From CAYFQH01 sp964345215 (GTDB lineage Bacteria > Bacillota > Clostridia > Christensenellales > Aristaeellaceae): a stretch of DNA of 52,619 nt. Position 1 is the stretch's first letter. Every line of letters begins with the position of its first letter. A program made the translations under genes and the position numbers. Below are positions 1 through 8,126 of the stretch, in pieces. The notes under the pieces were generated by a model, which was given only the letters and a program-made list of their open reading frames with translations, searched no databases and was not told the DNA's origin. The stretch is from positions 1 to 52,619 of the forward strand of contig CAYFQH010000009.1 of assembly GCA_964345215.1 (NCBI GenBank), written 5' to 3'.

Positions 1-25
1 CAATAAAATGAATTTCATTTTATTG
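1..25. repeat. A/T-rich palindrome at the window edge
   Basis: Two 10-base arms, CAATAAAATG and CATTTTATTG, are perfect reverse complements around a 5-base loop. It lies beyond the 3' end of ligA. No T-run follows on the plus strand, and the minus-strand continuation is outside the window, so a terminator role cannot be decided. Confidence 0.6.
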
Positions 26-28
26 GGA

Positions 29-75
29 GGGTGTCGACTTGTTAGGCACCCTGAGGCCTCTTGTATAAGGAGGCC
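29..75 (-). other. two hairpins downstream of ligA
   Basis: Read on the plus strand, GGGTG (29-33) pairs with CACCC (47-51), and GGCCTC (55-60) pairs with GAGGCC (70-75). They begin about 10 bases past the ligA stop in its direction of transcription. Neither is followed by a clear T-run, so they may stabilise the 3' end or mark an untypical terminator; this is inference. Confidence 0.4.
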
Positions 76-83
76 CCAGCTGT

Positions 84-2108
84 TTATAAAAGGCTTTCGC
101 CAATTCTTGTTAAAAAGTCTTCTTCGCTTAAAACAGGCACTTCAAGGCTTTGAGCCTTGGTTAACTTGCTGCCGGCATTTTCCCCTGCCAACACAAAGGA
201 GGTTTTTTTACTTACACTGGAGGAGGTTTTGCCCCCGTGTTTTGTAATCAATTCCTCTGCCTGGCTGCGGGTTAGCTGGCGTAGGGTGCCGGTTAGCACA
301 ATGGTCATGCCTTCTAAAGCTTTTGGCCCCTCATCCCCTGCCAAAGGGGAAGCCATGATGGAAACCGGTGAGACCCCCGCATCCAACAGGCGTTCAATGC
401 TTAGCCTGTTTTCTTCAAAAGAAAAATATTCAACCATGCTTTGGGCAATAATATCGCCAATTTCATCAATGGTGGTCAGCTCTTCCTGGGTAGCCTGGGC
501 CAGCTGATGAATATCAGGGTAGTAGGCGGCTAAATCTCGGGCGGTTTTGCGGCCAATATTGGGAATGCCAAGAGCAAATAAAAAGGCATCAAAGGTGCAA
601 TGCTTGCTTTTTTCAATGGCGTTAAGCAAGTTTTGAGAGCGTTTTTCTTTAAAGCCCTCTAAGGTGAGCAGCTGGTCTTTTGTAAGATGATACAACTCTG
701 CTGGCTCCCTCAGGCCAAACACATCGTAAAAAAAAGCGGCTGTCTTTTCGGAAAAACTGTCAATATCCATGGCGTTTTTGCTGGCGAAATGGGTGAGGCG
801 GGCAACAATCTGAGGCTTGCATGAAGTGCGGTTCATGCAAAAAATATGGGCGCCTTTTTCAATTAAATCACTGCCGCAGGCCGGGCAGTGGGTGGGCCTT
901 ACAATCGGTTCTTCCTGAGGGTCAACATCCCCAACCCGGCCGGTAATTTCAGGAATCACGTCGTTGGAGCGGCGCACCCAAACCTGGGCATTTATAGCCA
1001 CATTTTTGCGCTGAATATCCCCCCAGTTGTTAAGGGTAGCCTTTTGGACCGTAACTCCGGAAAAGTCAACAGGTTCCAAATGGGCTAAGGGGGTTAGCTT
1101 ACCGGTGCGGCCTACCTCCCAGGTAACGTTTAGCAGGGTGGTTACGTTCTCTTCTGCTTCAAATTTATAGGCAATGGCCCAGCGGGGGAATTTTTCCGTA
1201 TAACCCATGGCCTCGCGCAGGGTAAAATTGCCTACTTTAATGGCAGCTCCGTCAATCATAAAGTCAAGGTCATGGCGGGCTTCAATCATGGTGCCCAAAA
1301 TAGCCTCCAGCTCCTTTAAGCTGTGGGCTTTTTCTAAATACCCATTTACAGCAAAGCCGTTTTCTTTTAAAAAGGTCAACATTTCCTCTTGGTTGTTGCC
1401 GTATGGAGGATTTTCAATGGTGTTTACCTGGTAAAAAAAGGCATCTAGATTTCGCTGGGCGGTAATGGCCGGGTCTAAATTCCGTAGGGCACCGGCAGCG
1501 CCGTTGCGGGGATTTTTAAGGGGTTCTATAGCGGTTTGATTATACTGATGAAAGGCAGACCAGCGCATGATACACTCTCCCTGAACCTCTAAAAGGCCTT
1601 TGTAGGGAATAGACAGGGGAATGGAGCGGATGGTTTGGGCTTGGGGCAAAATGCCCTCGCCCACTTCCCCGTTGCCCCGGGTGGCGGCCTGAACCAAAAC
1701 CCCCTGGTGATAGGTCAGGTTGATGGTTAACCCGTCAAACTTGTATTCAACATAATAGGTTAAAGGCAGCCAGTCAGGATTGATTTGCTGGGCTGCTTTT
1801 TCGCAGCGGGTCATCCAGGCAGCCAGCTCCTTGGTGTTTTGGGCTTTGTCCATACTCCACAGGCGGGTAATGTGCCGATGGCTTTCAAAGGCACTTAAAG
1901 GAGCCCCTCCAACCCGCAGGGTAGGGGAGGCGGCCAGGCGCTGCCCTGTTTCCTCTTCCATTTTTTGCAATTTTTGGTACAGGGCATCCCACTGGCTGTC
2001 GGAGAGGATGGGGTTATCTTCAACATAATATGCAGCAGCGGTTTTATTTAAATAATCAACCAACTGCTGCATATTTGTTGTTAAAAGCATTTGATCATAC
2101 TCGTTCAT
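84..2108 (-). CDS. ligA: NAD-dependent DNA ligase LigA
   Basis: Seals nicks in duplex DNA during replication and repair, using NAD+ to adenylate an active-site lysine. The lysine is visible in the motif EYKFDG near residue 123. A four-cysteine zinc finger (CPAC...C...C, about residues 400-425), a helix-hairpin-helix region, and a C-terminal BRCT domain starting near GMTIVLTG follow in the usual order. At about 674 residues the length is normal. ATG 2108 is preceded directly by an in-frame TTG (2111); an AGGA sits 7 bases before the TTG and 10 before the ATG, so either could be used. It is the last gene of the yerC-pcrA-ligA operon, 25 bases after pcrA. Confidence 0.97.
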   Translation of the reverse strand: MNEYDQMLLTTNMQQLVDYLNKTAAAYYVEDNPILSDSQWDALYQKLQKMEEETGQRLAASPTLRVGGAPLSAFESHRHITRLWSMDKAQNTKELAAWMTRCEKAAQQINPDWLPLTYYVEYKFDGLTINLTYHQGVLVQAATRGNGEVGEGILPQAQTIRSIPLSIPYKGLLEVQGECIMRWSAFHQYNQTAIEPLKNPRNGAAGALRNLDPAITAQRNLDAFFYQVNTIENPPYGNNQEEMLTFLKENGFAVNGYLEKAHSLKELEAILGTMIEARHDLDFMIDGAAIKVGNFTLREAMGYTEKFPRWAIAYKFEAEENVTTLLNVTWEVGRTGKLTPLAHLEPVDFSGVTVQKATLNNWGDIQRKNVAINAQVWVRRSNDVIPEITGRVGDVDPQEEPIVRPTHCPACGSDLIEKGAHIFCMNRTSCKPQIVARLTHFASKNAMDIDSFSEKTAAFFYDVFGLREPAELYHLTKDQLLTLEGFKEKRSQNLLNAIEKSKHCTFDAFLFALGIPNIGRKTARDLAAYYPDIHQLAQATQEELTTIDEIGDIIAQSMVEYFSFEENRLSIERLLDAGVSPVSIMASPLAGDEGPKALEGMTIVLTGTLRQLTRSQAEELITKHGGKTSSSVSKKTSFVLAGENAGSKLTKAQSLEVPVLSEEDFLTRIGESLL

Positions 2109-2133
2109 CAATCAAAATTCCTTTTATACGTGA

Positions 2134-4428
2134 TTACTGCCCAACCTTTACAATGGGGGCAATATGCAGGGCAAACTCTTTTTCGCCGTAGGCGGCAAAC
2201 TCAATTACAATTCGGGCATCTTTGCCGGTGCCCTCTACTTGTAAAACATTGCCTTCACCAAACTTTTTATGCATTACCCGGTCTCCGGGGCTGAACAAAT
2301 GCTGCAGGGCAGAGGCCGCCAGTGGGGCCGCAGCAGAGGGAGTAAAGCCTTTTGTAACCCCGGGAATGCCAAGGGGGTTGTTGGCGGCGGTGGGAGGAAT
2401 GGTAACTTGGGGTACTCCGAAAGAATCGGTAGGCCCTTTAATGACCCGATTATTACGCTTGGGCCGGTTGGCCAGAGGGGATTTTTCGCCAAAGGAGCGT
2501 TCCATTTTTGAAATCCATTGGTTGTCCAGCAGCCGGTCGGGAATTTCTGAAATAAAGCGGGAAGGCCCGTTGTGATGAAGCTGGTTGTACAGCATCCGCT
2601 GACTGGCGTAGGATAAGTAAAGCCGCTCCATGGCCCTGGTAATACCTACATAGCACAGGCGCCGCTCTTCTTCCAGCCGTCCTTCATCTATGACGCTGCG
2701 AGAAGAGGGAAAAAGCCCTTCTTCCATACCGCATAAGAACACAATAGGGAACTCAAGGCCTTTGGCGCTGTGCAAGGTCATTAAGGTTACGTGCTGGTTG
2801 CTGTTCTCGGATTGGTCAAGCTCTGTAACCAGGGCTACGTTTTCTAAAAAGGCTTCTAGCGAAGGGTCAGGGGCCGAAGTTTCAAACTCCCGCACGGCAC
2901 CTACAAACTCTTCCGTGTTCTCTACACGGGTGGCTGCTTCCTCCGAAAGGTCTTTTTCGTATTGCTTTTTTAAGCCTGTTTTATCAATTAATACTTCAAC
3001 AAACTCTGTTAAGGGCAGGGTTTCTTTTAAAGCGATCAATTCGTTTAGCAGGTGGGCAAATTCGCCTACACACTTTTTAGGCCGGGCGGAAAGGGCCGGC
3101 GGTATTTCTTGAACGGAGCTAAATAGGGGGATGTCCTTTTCCTGGGCATAAGCGGTTAATTCGCCAATGGTCGAATCCCCAATGGAACGCTTAGGTTGGT
3201 TGATGATGCGCAAAAGAGAAATATTATCGGCCGGGTTAACAATAACCCGAAGATAGGCGATAATATCTCTAACCTCTTTACGGTCGTAGAAGCGCAGCCC
3301 CCCGAAAACCCGGTAGGGAATGCCGGCCCGAAGAAGCATTTCTTCAATGACCCGGCTTTGGGCGTTGTTACGGTAGAGGACGGCAATATCCCCAAAGGAG
3401 CGGTTGGCCGCTACTTCCAGCTGCTGAATGCGGTCACAAATCCAGGCAGCCTCCTCCCGCTCGTCGCCAGCGGAGAAAACCTTAATGGGCTCCCCTTCGG
3501 GAATGTCCGTCCACAGCACTTTTTCTTTTCGCCCGCTATTGTGGGCAATCACCTGGTTGGCAGCGTCTAAAATATTGGCGGTAGAGCGGTAGTTTTGTTC
3601 AAGCTTTATAACCACCGCCTCTGGAAAGTCTTTTTCAAAGTCTAAAATATTGCGGATGTCGGCCCCCCGCCAGCCATAAATGGATTGGTCGTCATCCCCT
3701 ACAACGCACAGGTTATGCTTGTCTCCGGTTAAAAGCTTTACCAGCATATACTGGGCGTAGTTCGTATCCTGGTACTCATCTACATGAATGTAGGCAAAAC
3801 GCCTGCGATACCCTTCCAGCACCGGTGGATGGTCGGCCAAAAGCTCTAGGGTGCATAAAATCAAATCGTCAAAATCTAGGGCGTTGGCGGCCTTCAAGCG
3901 GCTTTGGTAAAGGACAAAAACTTCGTGAAGCATTTGGCTGCGGTAATCTTTTTGAGTGGTGTTAAACCACTCGTCGGGGGAGAGAACCTTGTTTTTAGCA
4001 TCGGATATTTTGACCTTGATTTCTCTTGGGGGCAAAAACTTTTCATCGATGTTTTGCTGTTTCAAAATATCTTTAATCATACGCATTTGGTCGTCGTCAT
4101 CGTAAATTGAAAAGGTACGGCTGTAGCCAATTTTTTCAATATCTTGGCGCAAAATACGGGCACAGGTAGAGTGAAAGGTAGAAATCCAAGCGTGCTGAGC
4201 AGTGTCGCCCAAGAGGCTGGTGATGCGCTCGCGCATTTCTTTGGCTGCCTTGTTTGTAAAGGTAAGGGCCAAAATTCGGTTTGCTGGCACACCGTGGTTG
4301 ATTAAGTTTGCAACACGATACGTCAGGGCACGGGTTTTACCGCTCCCTGCGCCGGCCAAAATCAGTACCGGGCCCTCTAAAGTTTCGGCAGCCTGCCTTT
4401 GTTGTGGGTTTAAATGCTCTAAATTCAT
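2134..4428 (-). CDS. pcrA: ATP-dependent DNA helicase PcrA (UvrD/Rep family)
   Basis: Superfamily 1A 3'-5' helicase, essential in many Firmicutes for repair and for clearing proteins from DNA. The Q-motif region LNPQQRQA is at the N-terminus, Walker A GAGSGKT at residues 26-32 and the Walker B/motif II DEYQDTN near residue 220; motif QNYRS and the late motif TLHSAKGLEF are also visible. The C-terminus carries the small Tudor-like tail (RVMHKKFGEG) that in PcrA contacts RNA polymerase. At 764 residues it is typical. The start overlaps the yerC stop by 4 bases (ATGA), indicating translational coupling, and ligA follows closely, a common Bacillota arrangement. Confidence 0.97.
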   Translation of the reverse strand: MNLEHLNPQQRQAAETLEGPVLILAGAGSGKTRALTYRVANLINHGVPANRILALTFTNKAAKEMRERITSLLGDTAQHAWISTFHSTCARILRQDIEKIGYSRTFSIYDDDDQMRMIKDILKQQNIDEKFLPPREIKVKISDAKNKVLSPDEWFNTTQKDYRSQMLHEVFVLYQSRLKAANALDFDDLILCTLELLADHPPVLEGYRRRFAYIHVDEYQDTNYAQYMLVKLLTGDKHNLCVVGDDDQSIYGWRGADIRNILDFEKDFPEAVVIKLEQNYRSTANILDAANQVIAHNSGRKEKVLWTDIPEGEPIKVFSAGDEREEAAWICDRIQQLEVAANRSFGDIAVLYRNNAQSRVIEEMLLRAGIPYRVFGGLRFYDRKEVRDIIAYLRVIVNPADNISLLRIINQPKRSIGDSTIGELTAYAQEKDIPLFSSVQEIPPALSARPKKCVGEFAHLLNELIALKETLPLTEFVEVLIDKTGLKKQYEKDLSEEAATRVENTEEFVGAVREFETSAPDPSLEAFLENVALVTELDQSENSNQHVTLMTLHSAKGLEFPIVFLCGMEEGLFPSSRSVIDEGRLEEERRLCYVGITRAMERLYLSYASQRMLYNQLHHNGPSRFISEIPDRLLDNQWISKMERSFGEKSPLANRPKRNNRVIKGPTDSFGVPQVTIPPTAANNPLGIPGVTKGFTPSAAAPLAASALQHLFSPGDRVMHKKFGEGNVLQVEGTGKDARIVIEFAAYGEKEFALHIAPIVKVGQ

Positions 4429-4736
4429 TGCTCTTCTCCAGTGCTTTTATTATTTAAAGTTTCTAGTATTTTTTGGTAGCCGGATGCCCCATAGTGCAAA
4501 GCTTTGTTTACCCGGCTGATGGTGGCTGTGCTGGCGCCGGTTAAGGCGGCAATTTCTTGGTAAGTGATTTTTTCTTCCAGCATTTGGGCCACAGCGATAC
4601 GCTGGGCTAAACTTTTAAACTCCTGTATGGTGCATAAGTCTTCAAACAGCCGGTAAGCATCCTCCTTGGAGGTTAAAGACAAAATGGCATCCATCAGCAA
4701 ATCTGTTTGCTCATTTTTAATTTTAGGCTCAAACAT
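4425..4736 (-). CDS. yerC: YerC/YecD family TrpR-related DNA-binding protein
   Basis: A 103-residue protein with a Trp-repressor-like helix-turn-helix. The segment VAQMLEEKITYQEIAALTG followed by ASTATISRVNKAL is the HTH. Members of this family are small DNA-binding proteins often placed beside pcrA in Bacillota; their targets are poorly known. A GGAGG lies 7 bases upstream of the ATG. As first gene of the yerC-pcrA-ligA operon it could autoregulate that operon, which is inference. No ligand-binding evidence is visible. Confidence 0.9.
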   Translation of the reverse strand: MFEPKIKNEQTDLLMDAILSLTSKEDAYRLFEDLCTIQEFKSLAQRIAVAQMLEEKITYQEIAALTGASTATISRVNKALHYGASGYQKILETLNNKSTGEEQ

Positions 4737-4803
4737 AAAAAAACCTCCAAAAGGAATTGATACTGCACATAAAATGGAACAAAAATATCTTTATAGCACT
4801 TCA

Positions 4804-4812
4804 ATTATAGCA
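4804..4812 (-). promoter_or_regulatory. extended -10 promoter for yerC-pcrA-ligA
   Basis: On the minus strand the sequence TGCTATAAT occurs about 70 bases before the yerC start. The -35 region at 17 bases spacing is poor (TTTTAT), so the TGn extension probably matters. Confidence 0.6.
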
Positions 4813-4891
4813 TATTTTTTAAAGGAATAAAAGAGAGCGGCAAAAGGAGAGGAAAGAATAAAAGAAAGGGATGCTTTTGTATTGGGAACAT

Positions 4892-4899
4892 GTTATAAT
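4892..4899 (+). promoter_or_regulatory. extended -10 promoter for the DUF1622 gene
   Basis: TGTTATAAT (TATAAT at 4894-4899) lies 35 bases before the start of the DUF1622 gene. No good -35 is visible at 17 bases. Confidence 0.55.
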
Positions 4900-4934
4900 G
4901 TTAACGGAAAAATATTCTTATTGGAGGCATGGAT

Positions 4935-5342
4935 GTGGAAGGGATTATTCAGATACTGAGTAGAGTGATAGCTTGCAGCGCTGAAACGGGAAAACTATTG
5001 CTAGAGGGTTTTGGTATTTTTATTCTCATCATCGCAGGGGTACGGGCTGCTGTTTGCTATTTTAAAAAAGATTCCCATGTGGGTTTAAAGCTTGCAAAAG
5101 AAACATCAACAGCCCTTGCCTTTTTATTGGGCGGCGAGGTGCTGGGCACCATTGTTGCAACCGAATGGAGCAACATACTCATGCTTGGGGCCATTGTAGT
5201 GCTTCGGGTAACGATTAACTTTGTGCTAATGTGGGAAATCAGCCACGAAGAGCAGACCATTCGAAAGGTTGCAAGGCAGGCCATGATTGAAGAGGAAAAT
5301 AGGACGAACGCAGCCCCTAAAGAAGCTGAGAAAAAAGCCTAA
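4935..5342 (+). CDS. DUF1622 family small integral membrane protein
   Basis: A protein of about 135 residues with three likely membrane segments: one at GFGIFILIIAGVRAAVCYF, one around the ALAFLLGGEVLGTIV stretch, and one at LMLGAIVVLRVTINFVLMW. The overall pattern, ending in a charged cytoplasmic tail, matches the DUF1622 family, which has no established function. GTG 4935 is preferred because the GGAGG at 4923-4927 is 7 bases upstream; the in-frame ATG at 4929 would leave only one base of spacing. It is monocistronic, flanked by its own promoter and a terminator shared with lepA. Confidence 0.85.
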   Translation: MEGIIQILSRVIACSAETGKLLLEGFGIFILIIAGVRAAVCYFKKDSHVGLKLAKETSTALAFLLGGEVLGTIVATEWSNILMLGAIVVLRVTINFVLMWEISHEEQTIRKVARQAMIEEENRTNAAPKEAEKKA

Positions 5343-5350
5343 CCGAAAAC

Positions 5351-5384
5351 AAAAAACCCGAGAATAAAAATTCTCGGGTTTTTT
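5351..5384. terminator. bidirectional terminator between DUF1622 gene and lepA
   Basis: AAAAAACCCGAGAAT pairs with ATTCTCGGGTTTTTT around a short loop. A-run on one side and T-run on the other serve both convergent genes. Confidence 0.92.
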
Positions 5385-5408
5385 GTATACGGGCAGAAGG
5401 CTAAATGA

Positions 5409-7214
5409 TTATGAATCCATTTTAAGCACGGCCATAAAGGCCTCGCTGGGCAGCTCCACCGTACCAAATTGGCGCATCCGCTTCTTCCCTTCTTTTTGTT
5501 TTTCCAAAAGCTTCTTTTTGCGGCTGATGTCGCCGCCGTAGCATTTGGCCAAAACGTCTTTACGAAGGGCGCGCACGGTTTCCCGGGCAATCACCTTGCC
5601 GCCAATGGCAGCCTGGATGGGCACTTCAAACATTTGCCGGGGGATGACATCTTTTAACTTTTCAGCAATGCCCCGGCCCCGTGCATAAGCTTTGTCCCTG
5701 TGCACAATTAAAGAAAAGGCGTCGCAAATATCCCCGTTTAGCAAAATGTCGAGCTTTACCAAATCGCTTCTTTGGTAGCCTTTGATTTCGTAATCAAAGG
5801 AAGCATATCCCTTGGAGCGGCTTTTAATCTGATCAAAAAAGTCGTAAATAATTTCGTTTAAGGGCATGGTGTATAAAAGCCTTACCCGGTTTCCTTCATA
5901 CTGCATGTCAATAAAGGTGCCCCGTTTTTCCTGGCAAAGCTCCATAATAGTACCCACATATTCTTGGGGGGTGTAGATGGTGGCATCCACAAAGGGTTCT
6001 TCCATATAGTCAATCTCCCCGGCATCGGGCAAGTTGGTGGGGTTGTCAATCTCAATGGTTTCGCCACTGGTTTTGGTTACCTTGTATACAACGGAAGGGG
6101 CGGTGGTAACAATAGACAAATCAAATTCCCGTTCCAGCCGCTCGGTAATAATCTCCATGTGCAGTAAACCTAAAAAACCGCAGCGAAAACCATAGCCCAG
6201 GGCCACAGAGGTTTCTGGGTCAAAAGATAAAGAGGCATCATTCATGCGAAGTTTTTCAAGAGAATCTTTTAAAAATTCGTAGTCGGCCCCATCGGCAGGA
6301 TAAATGCCGCAAAAAACCATGGGTGTAACCTGCCGGTAACCGGGCAGGGGGCTGGCGGCGGGGTTGGCTGCATCGGTAATGGTGTCGCCTACCCGGGTAT
6401 CCCGCACATCTTTAATAGAGGCGGCTACATAGCCTACGTCCCCTGGGTACAAAGTGTCGCAGGGGGCAAAGCCGGGGCGGAAGGTGCCTACTTCCACTAC
6501 TTCAAATTCATTTTTGCCCGCCATCAGGCGCATGCGCATACCGGCTTTAATGGTGCCGGAAACAATGCGCACATAACAAATGGCTCCCCGGTAATTGTCG
6601 TAGGATGCGTCAAAAATAAGGGCTTGAAGGGGTGCTGTCTCATCTCCTGTGGGCGGCGGAACATGTTCGACCACCGCTTCCAGCACATCCTCAATACCAA
6701 GGCCTACCTTGGCTGAAACCAAGGGCGCATTGGAGGCATCCAGCCCAATAACTTCCTCGATTTCCTCCCGTATTTCCTCGGGCCTTGCGCTAGGCAGGTC
6801 AATTTTATTGATTACCGGTACAATTTCAAGGTCGTGTTCTAAGGCCATGTACACATTGGCCAGGGTTTGGGCTTCAATGCCCTGGGTGGCGTCAACTACC
6901 AAAATGGCTCCTTCGCAGGCAGCCAAGGCCCGGCTTACTTCATAGGTAAAGTCAACATGGCCGGGGGTGTCGATTAAATTCAGGGTGTATGTTTGCTCGT
7001 CTTTTGCAACATAGTTCATCCGAACGGCTTTGCTTTTTATGGTAATACCCCGTTCTTTTTCCAGTTCCATACTGTCAAGAATCTGCTCTTTCATTTCCCG
7101 GTACTCAAAAACACCTGTTTTTTCAAGCAGGCGATCGGCCAGGGTCGATTTACCATGATCAATATGGGCAATAATACAAAAATTGCGAATGTGGCTCAGC
7201 CGGTTATCGGACAA
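5409..7214 (-). CDS. lepA: translation elongation factor 4 (LepA)
   Basis: Ribosome-associated GTPase of the LepA/EF4 family. The G1 loop AHIDHGKST is near residues 16-24, DTPGHVDF (G3) and NKID (G4) follow, and the LepA-specific C-terminal domain ends the protein. Family length is about 600. I choose TTG at 7214: it gives 601 residues beginning MSDNRLSHIRNF, as in the family, and GGAGGG lies 7 bases upstream. The longer reading from ATG 7244 would add ten residues without a good ribosome binding site. It has its own promoter and ends at the bidirectional terminator. Confidence 0.97.
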   Translation of the reverse strand: MSDNRLSHIRNFCIIAHIDHGKSTLADRLLEKTGVFEYREMKEQILDSMELEKERGITIKSKAVRMNYVAKDEQTYTLNLIDTPGHVDFTYEVSRALAACEGAILVVDATQGIEAQTLANVYMALEHDLEIVPVINKIDLPSARPEEIREEIEEVIGLDASNAPLVSAKVGLGIEDVLEAVVEHVPPPTGDETAPLQALIFDASYDNYRGAICYVRIVSGTIKAGMRMRLMAGKNEFEVVEVGTFRPGFAPCDTLYPGDVGYVAASIKDVRDTRVGDTITDAANPAASPLPGYRQVTPMVFCGIYPADGADYEFLKDSLEKLRMNDASLSFDPETSVALGYGFRCGFLGLLHMEIITERLEREFDLSIVTTAPSVVYKVTKTSGETIEIDNPTNLPDAGEIDYMEEPFVDATIYTPQEYVGTIMELCQEKRGTFIDMQYEGNRVRLLYTMPLNEIIYDFFDQIKSRSKGYASFDYEIKGYQRSDLVKLDILLNGDICDAFSLIVHRDKAYARGRGIAEKLKDVIPRQMFEVPIQAAIGGKVIARETVRALRKDVLAKCYGGDISRKKKLLEKQKEGKKRMRQFGTVELPSEAFMAVLKMDS

Positions 7215-7285
7215 AAAAATCCCTCCATTAAACAATAAACACAAAAGGGCCCACGGGGCCAGAATAAATGTAAAAATACACTGGT

Positions 7286-7314
7286 ATCATAACTAATTTT
7301 TAAAAGAAAAGCAA
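7286..7314 (-). promoter_or_regulatory. promoter of lepA
   Basis: On the minus strand TTGCTT (7309-7314) and TATGAT (7286-7291) are separated by 17 bases, about 70 bases upstream of the TTG start. A GGCCC/GGGCC mini-hairpin lies in the leader. Confidence 0.6.
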
Positions 7315-7361
7315 TAAAAGAATGAGAACCTTGGGGAAGATTATCATTTTTTATCAAAGCA

Positions 7362-7370
7362 TGCTATAAT
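7362..7370 (+). promoter_or_regulatory. extended -10 promoter of the RseC-like gene
   Basis: TGCTATAAT, 57 bases upstream of the ATG at 7427; TTATCA lies 18 bases before the TATAAT. Confidence 0.6.
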
Positions 7371-7426
7371 AAGTTGTTAAATACCAAAACAAATAAAATC
7401 GGATATGGATTTAAAGGAAGAGAGCC

Positions 7427-7825
7427 ATGACGCAAAAAGGAATTGTAACTAAGAGTGAAAAAGGTTTTTTAACCATTCAATTTAAGCGGGGTAGTGCTTG
7501 TGAAAACTGCAAGGGTTGCAGCGGTCAAAATACTTGCTTAAGTATAAAGCTAAAAGGGGAAGCTCAAGTAGGTGACCAGGTGGTTGTAAGCATGCCCGAA
7601 GGGCAGGTGGCCAAAGCTTCGCTGATAGCCTATGGCATTCCCCTGGCAGGGCTTATGGCAGGGCTTTTAATAGGCAATAGTAGTGGCAGCGAGGCAAGGG
7701 CCCTTGTTTTTGCCCTGGTGGGGCTTTTAGCAGGGGGCGCAGTCATTTTTTTGTTGGATAAAAAAATAAAAAAGAACACAAAATGGGCTCCGCAAATTAT
7801 TGAGGTCATCAAGGGCGGGGCATAA
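7427..7825 (+). CDS. SoxR-reducing system protein RseC family
   Basis: A 132-residue protein with the RseC/MucC layout: a short N-terminal beta domain, four cysteines at residues 25, 28, 31 and 37, then two membrane helices (about residues 64-81 and 86-105) and a basic tail. Cysteines of this kind are thought to bind an Fe-S cluster; in Proteobacteria RseC acts in SoxR reduction and sigma-E control, while clostridial relatives often accompany Rnf electron-transport genes. No Rnf genes are in this window, so its partner here is unknown. A GGAAGAG ribosome binding site precedes the ATG. Confidence 0.85.
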   Translation: MTQKGIVTKSEKGFLTIQFKRGSACENCKGCSGQNTCLSIKLKGEAQVGDQVVVSMPEGQVAKASLIAYGIPLAGLMAGLLIGNSSGSEARALVFALVGLLAGGAVIFLLDKKIKKNTKWAPQIIEVIKGGA

Positions 7826-7937
7826 ACAGGCTGCTGATTTTTATACAAAAAAATTAAAAATCCTTGTTTCTACTTGTTTATTGGTTAAAAAGAACAAAAA
7901 AAGCAAATATTACTTGGTTAGCTTTACACTGGCGAAT

Positions 7938-7966
7938 TTGACTGAAAAATGGTAAAATAATATAGA
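7938..7966 (+). promoter_or_regulatory. promoter upstream of RNase J
   Basis: TTGACT (7938-7943), 17-base spacer, TATAGA (7961-7966). It would give a leader of about 155 bases before the GTG start. Confidence 0.7.
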
Positions 7967-7971
7967 TTACA

Positions 7972-8126
7972 ACTGTGCCAGAGCGAGCGTAACATATTCA
8001 TGCCTTCTGCCAATGTAGGCAGAAAGTATTTATGTGTGTTAATATTTTACGGATTTTACCGGCAATGACCGGTTTTAATAAAATGTGGACGTTGCATTTT
8101 ATGAATAAAACAAAAGGAGGTTTACT
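7972..8126 (+). promoter_or_regulatory. long structured leader of the RNase J gene
   Basis: Three simple hairpins lie in a row: TTCTGCC/GGCAGAA (8005-8024), ACCGG/CCGGT (8058-8073) and ATAAAATG/CATTTTAT (8078-8102). The last ends about 12 bases before the AGGAGG site. There is no T-run terminator, so control of translation or RNA stability is more likely than attenuation. A role in RNase J autoregulation is inference. The rest of the 300-base gap between genes (7826-7937) is A/T-rich and holds nothing I recognise. Confidence 0.45.

Noticed and set aside
2690..3112. 140-codon plus-strand frame inside pcrA
   Set aside because: Antisense shadow of a strongly conserved helicase gene; no ribosome binding site or recognisable sequence.
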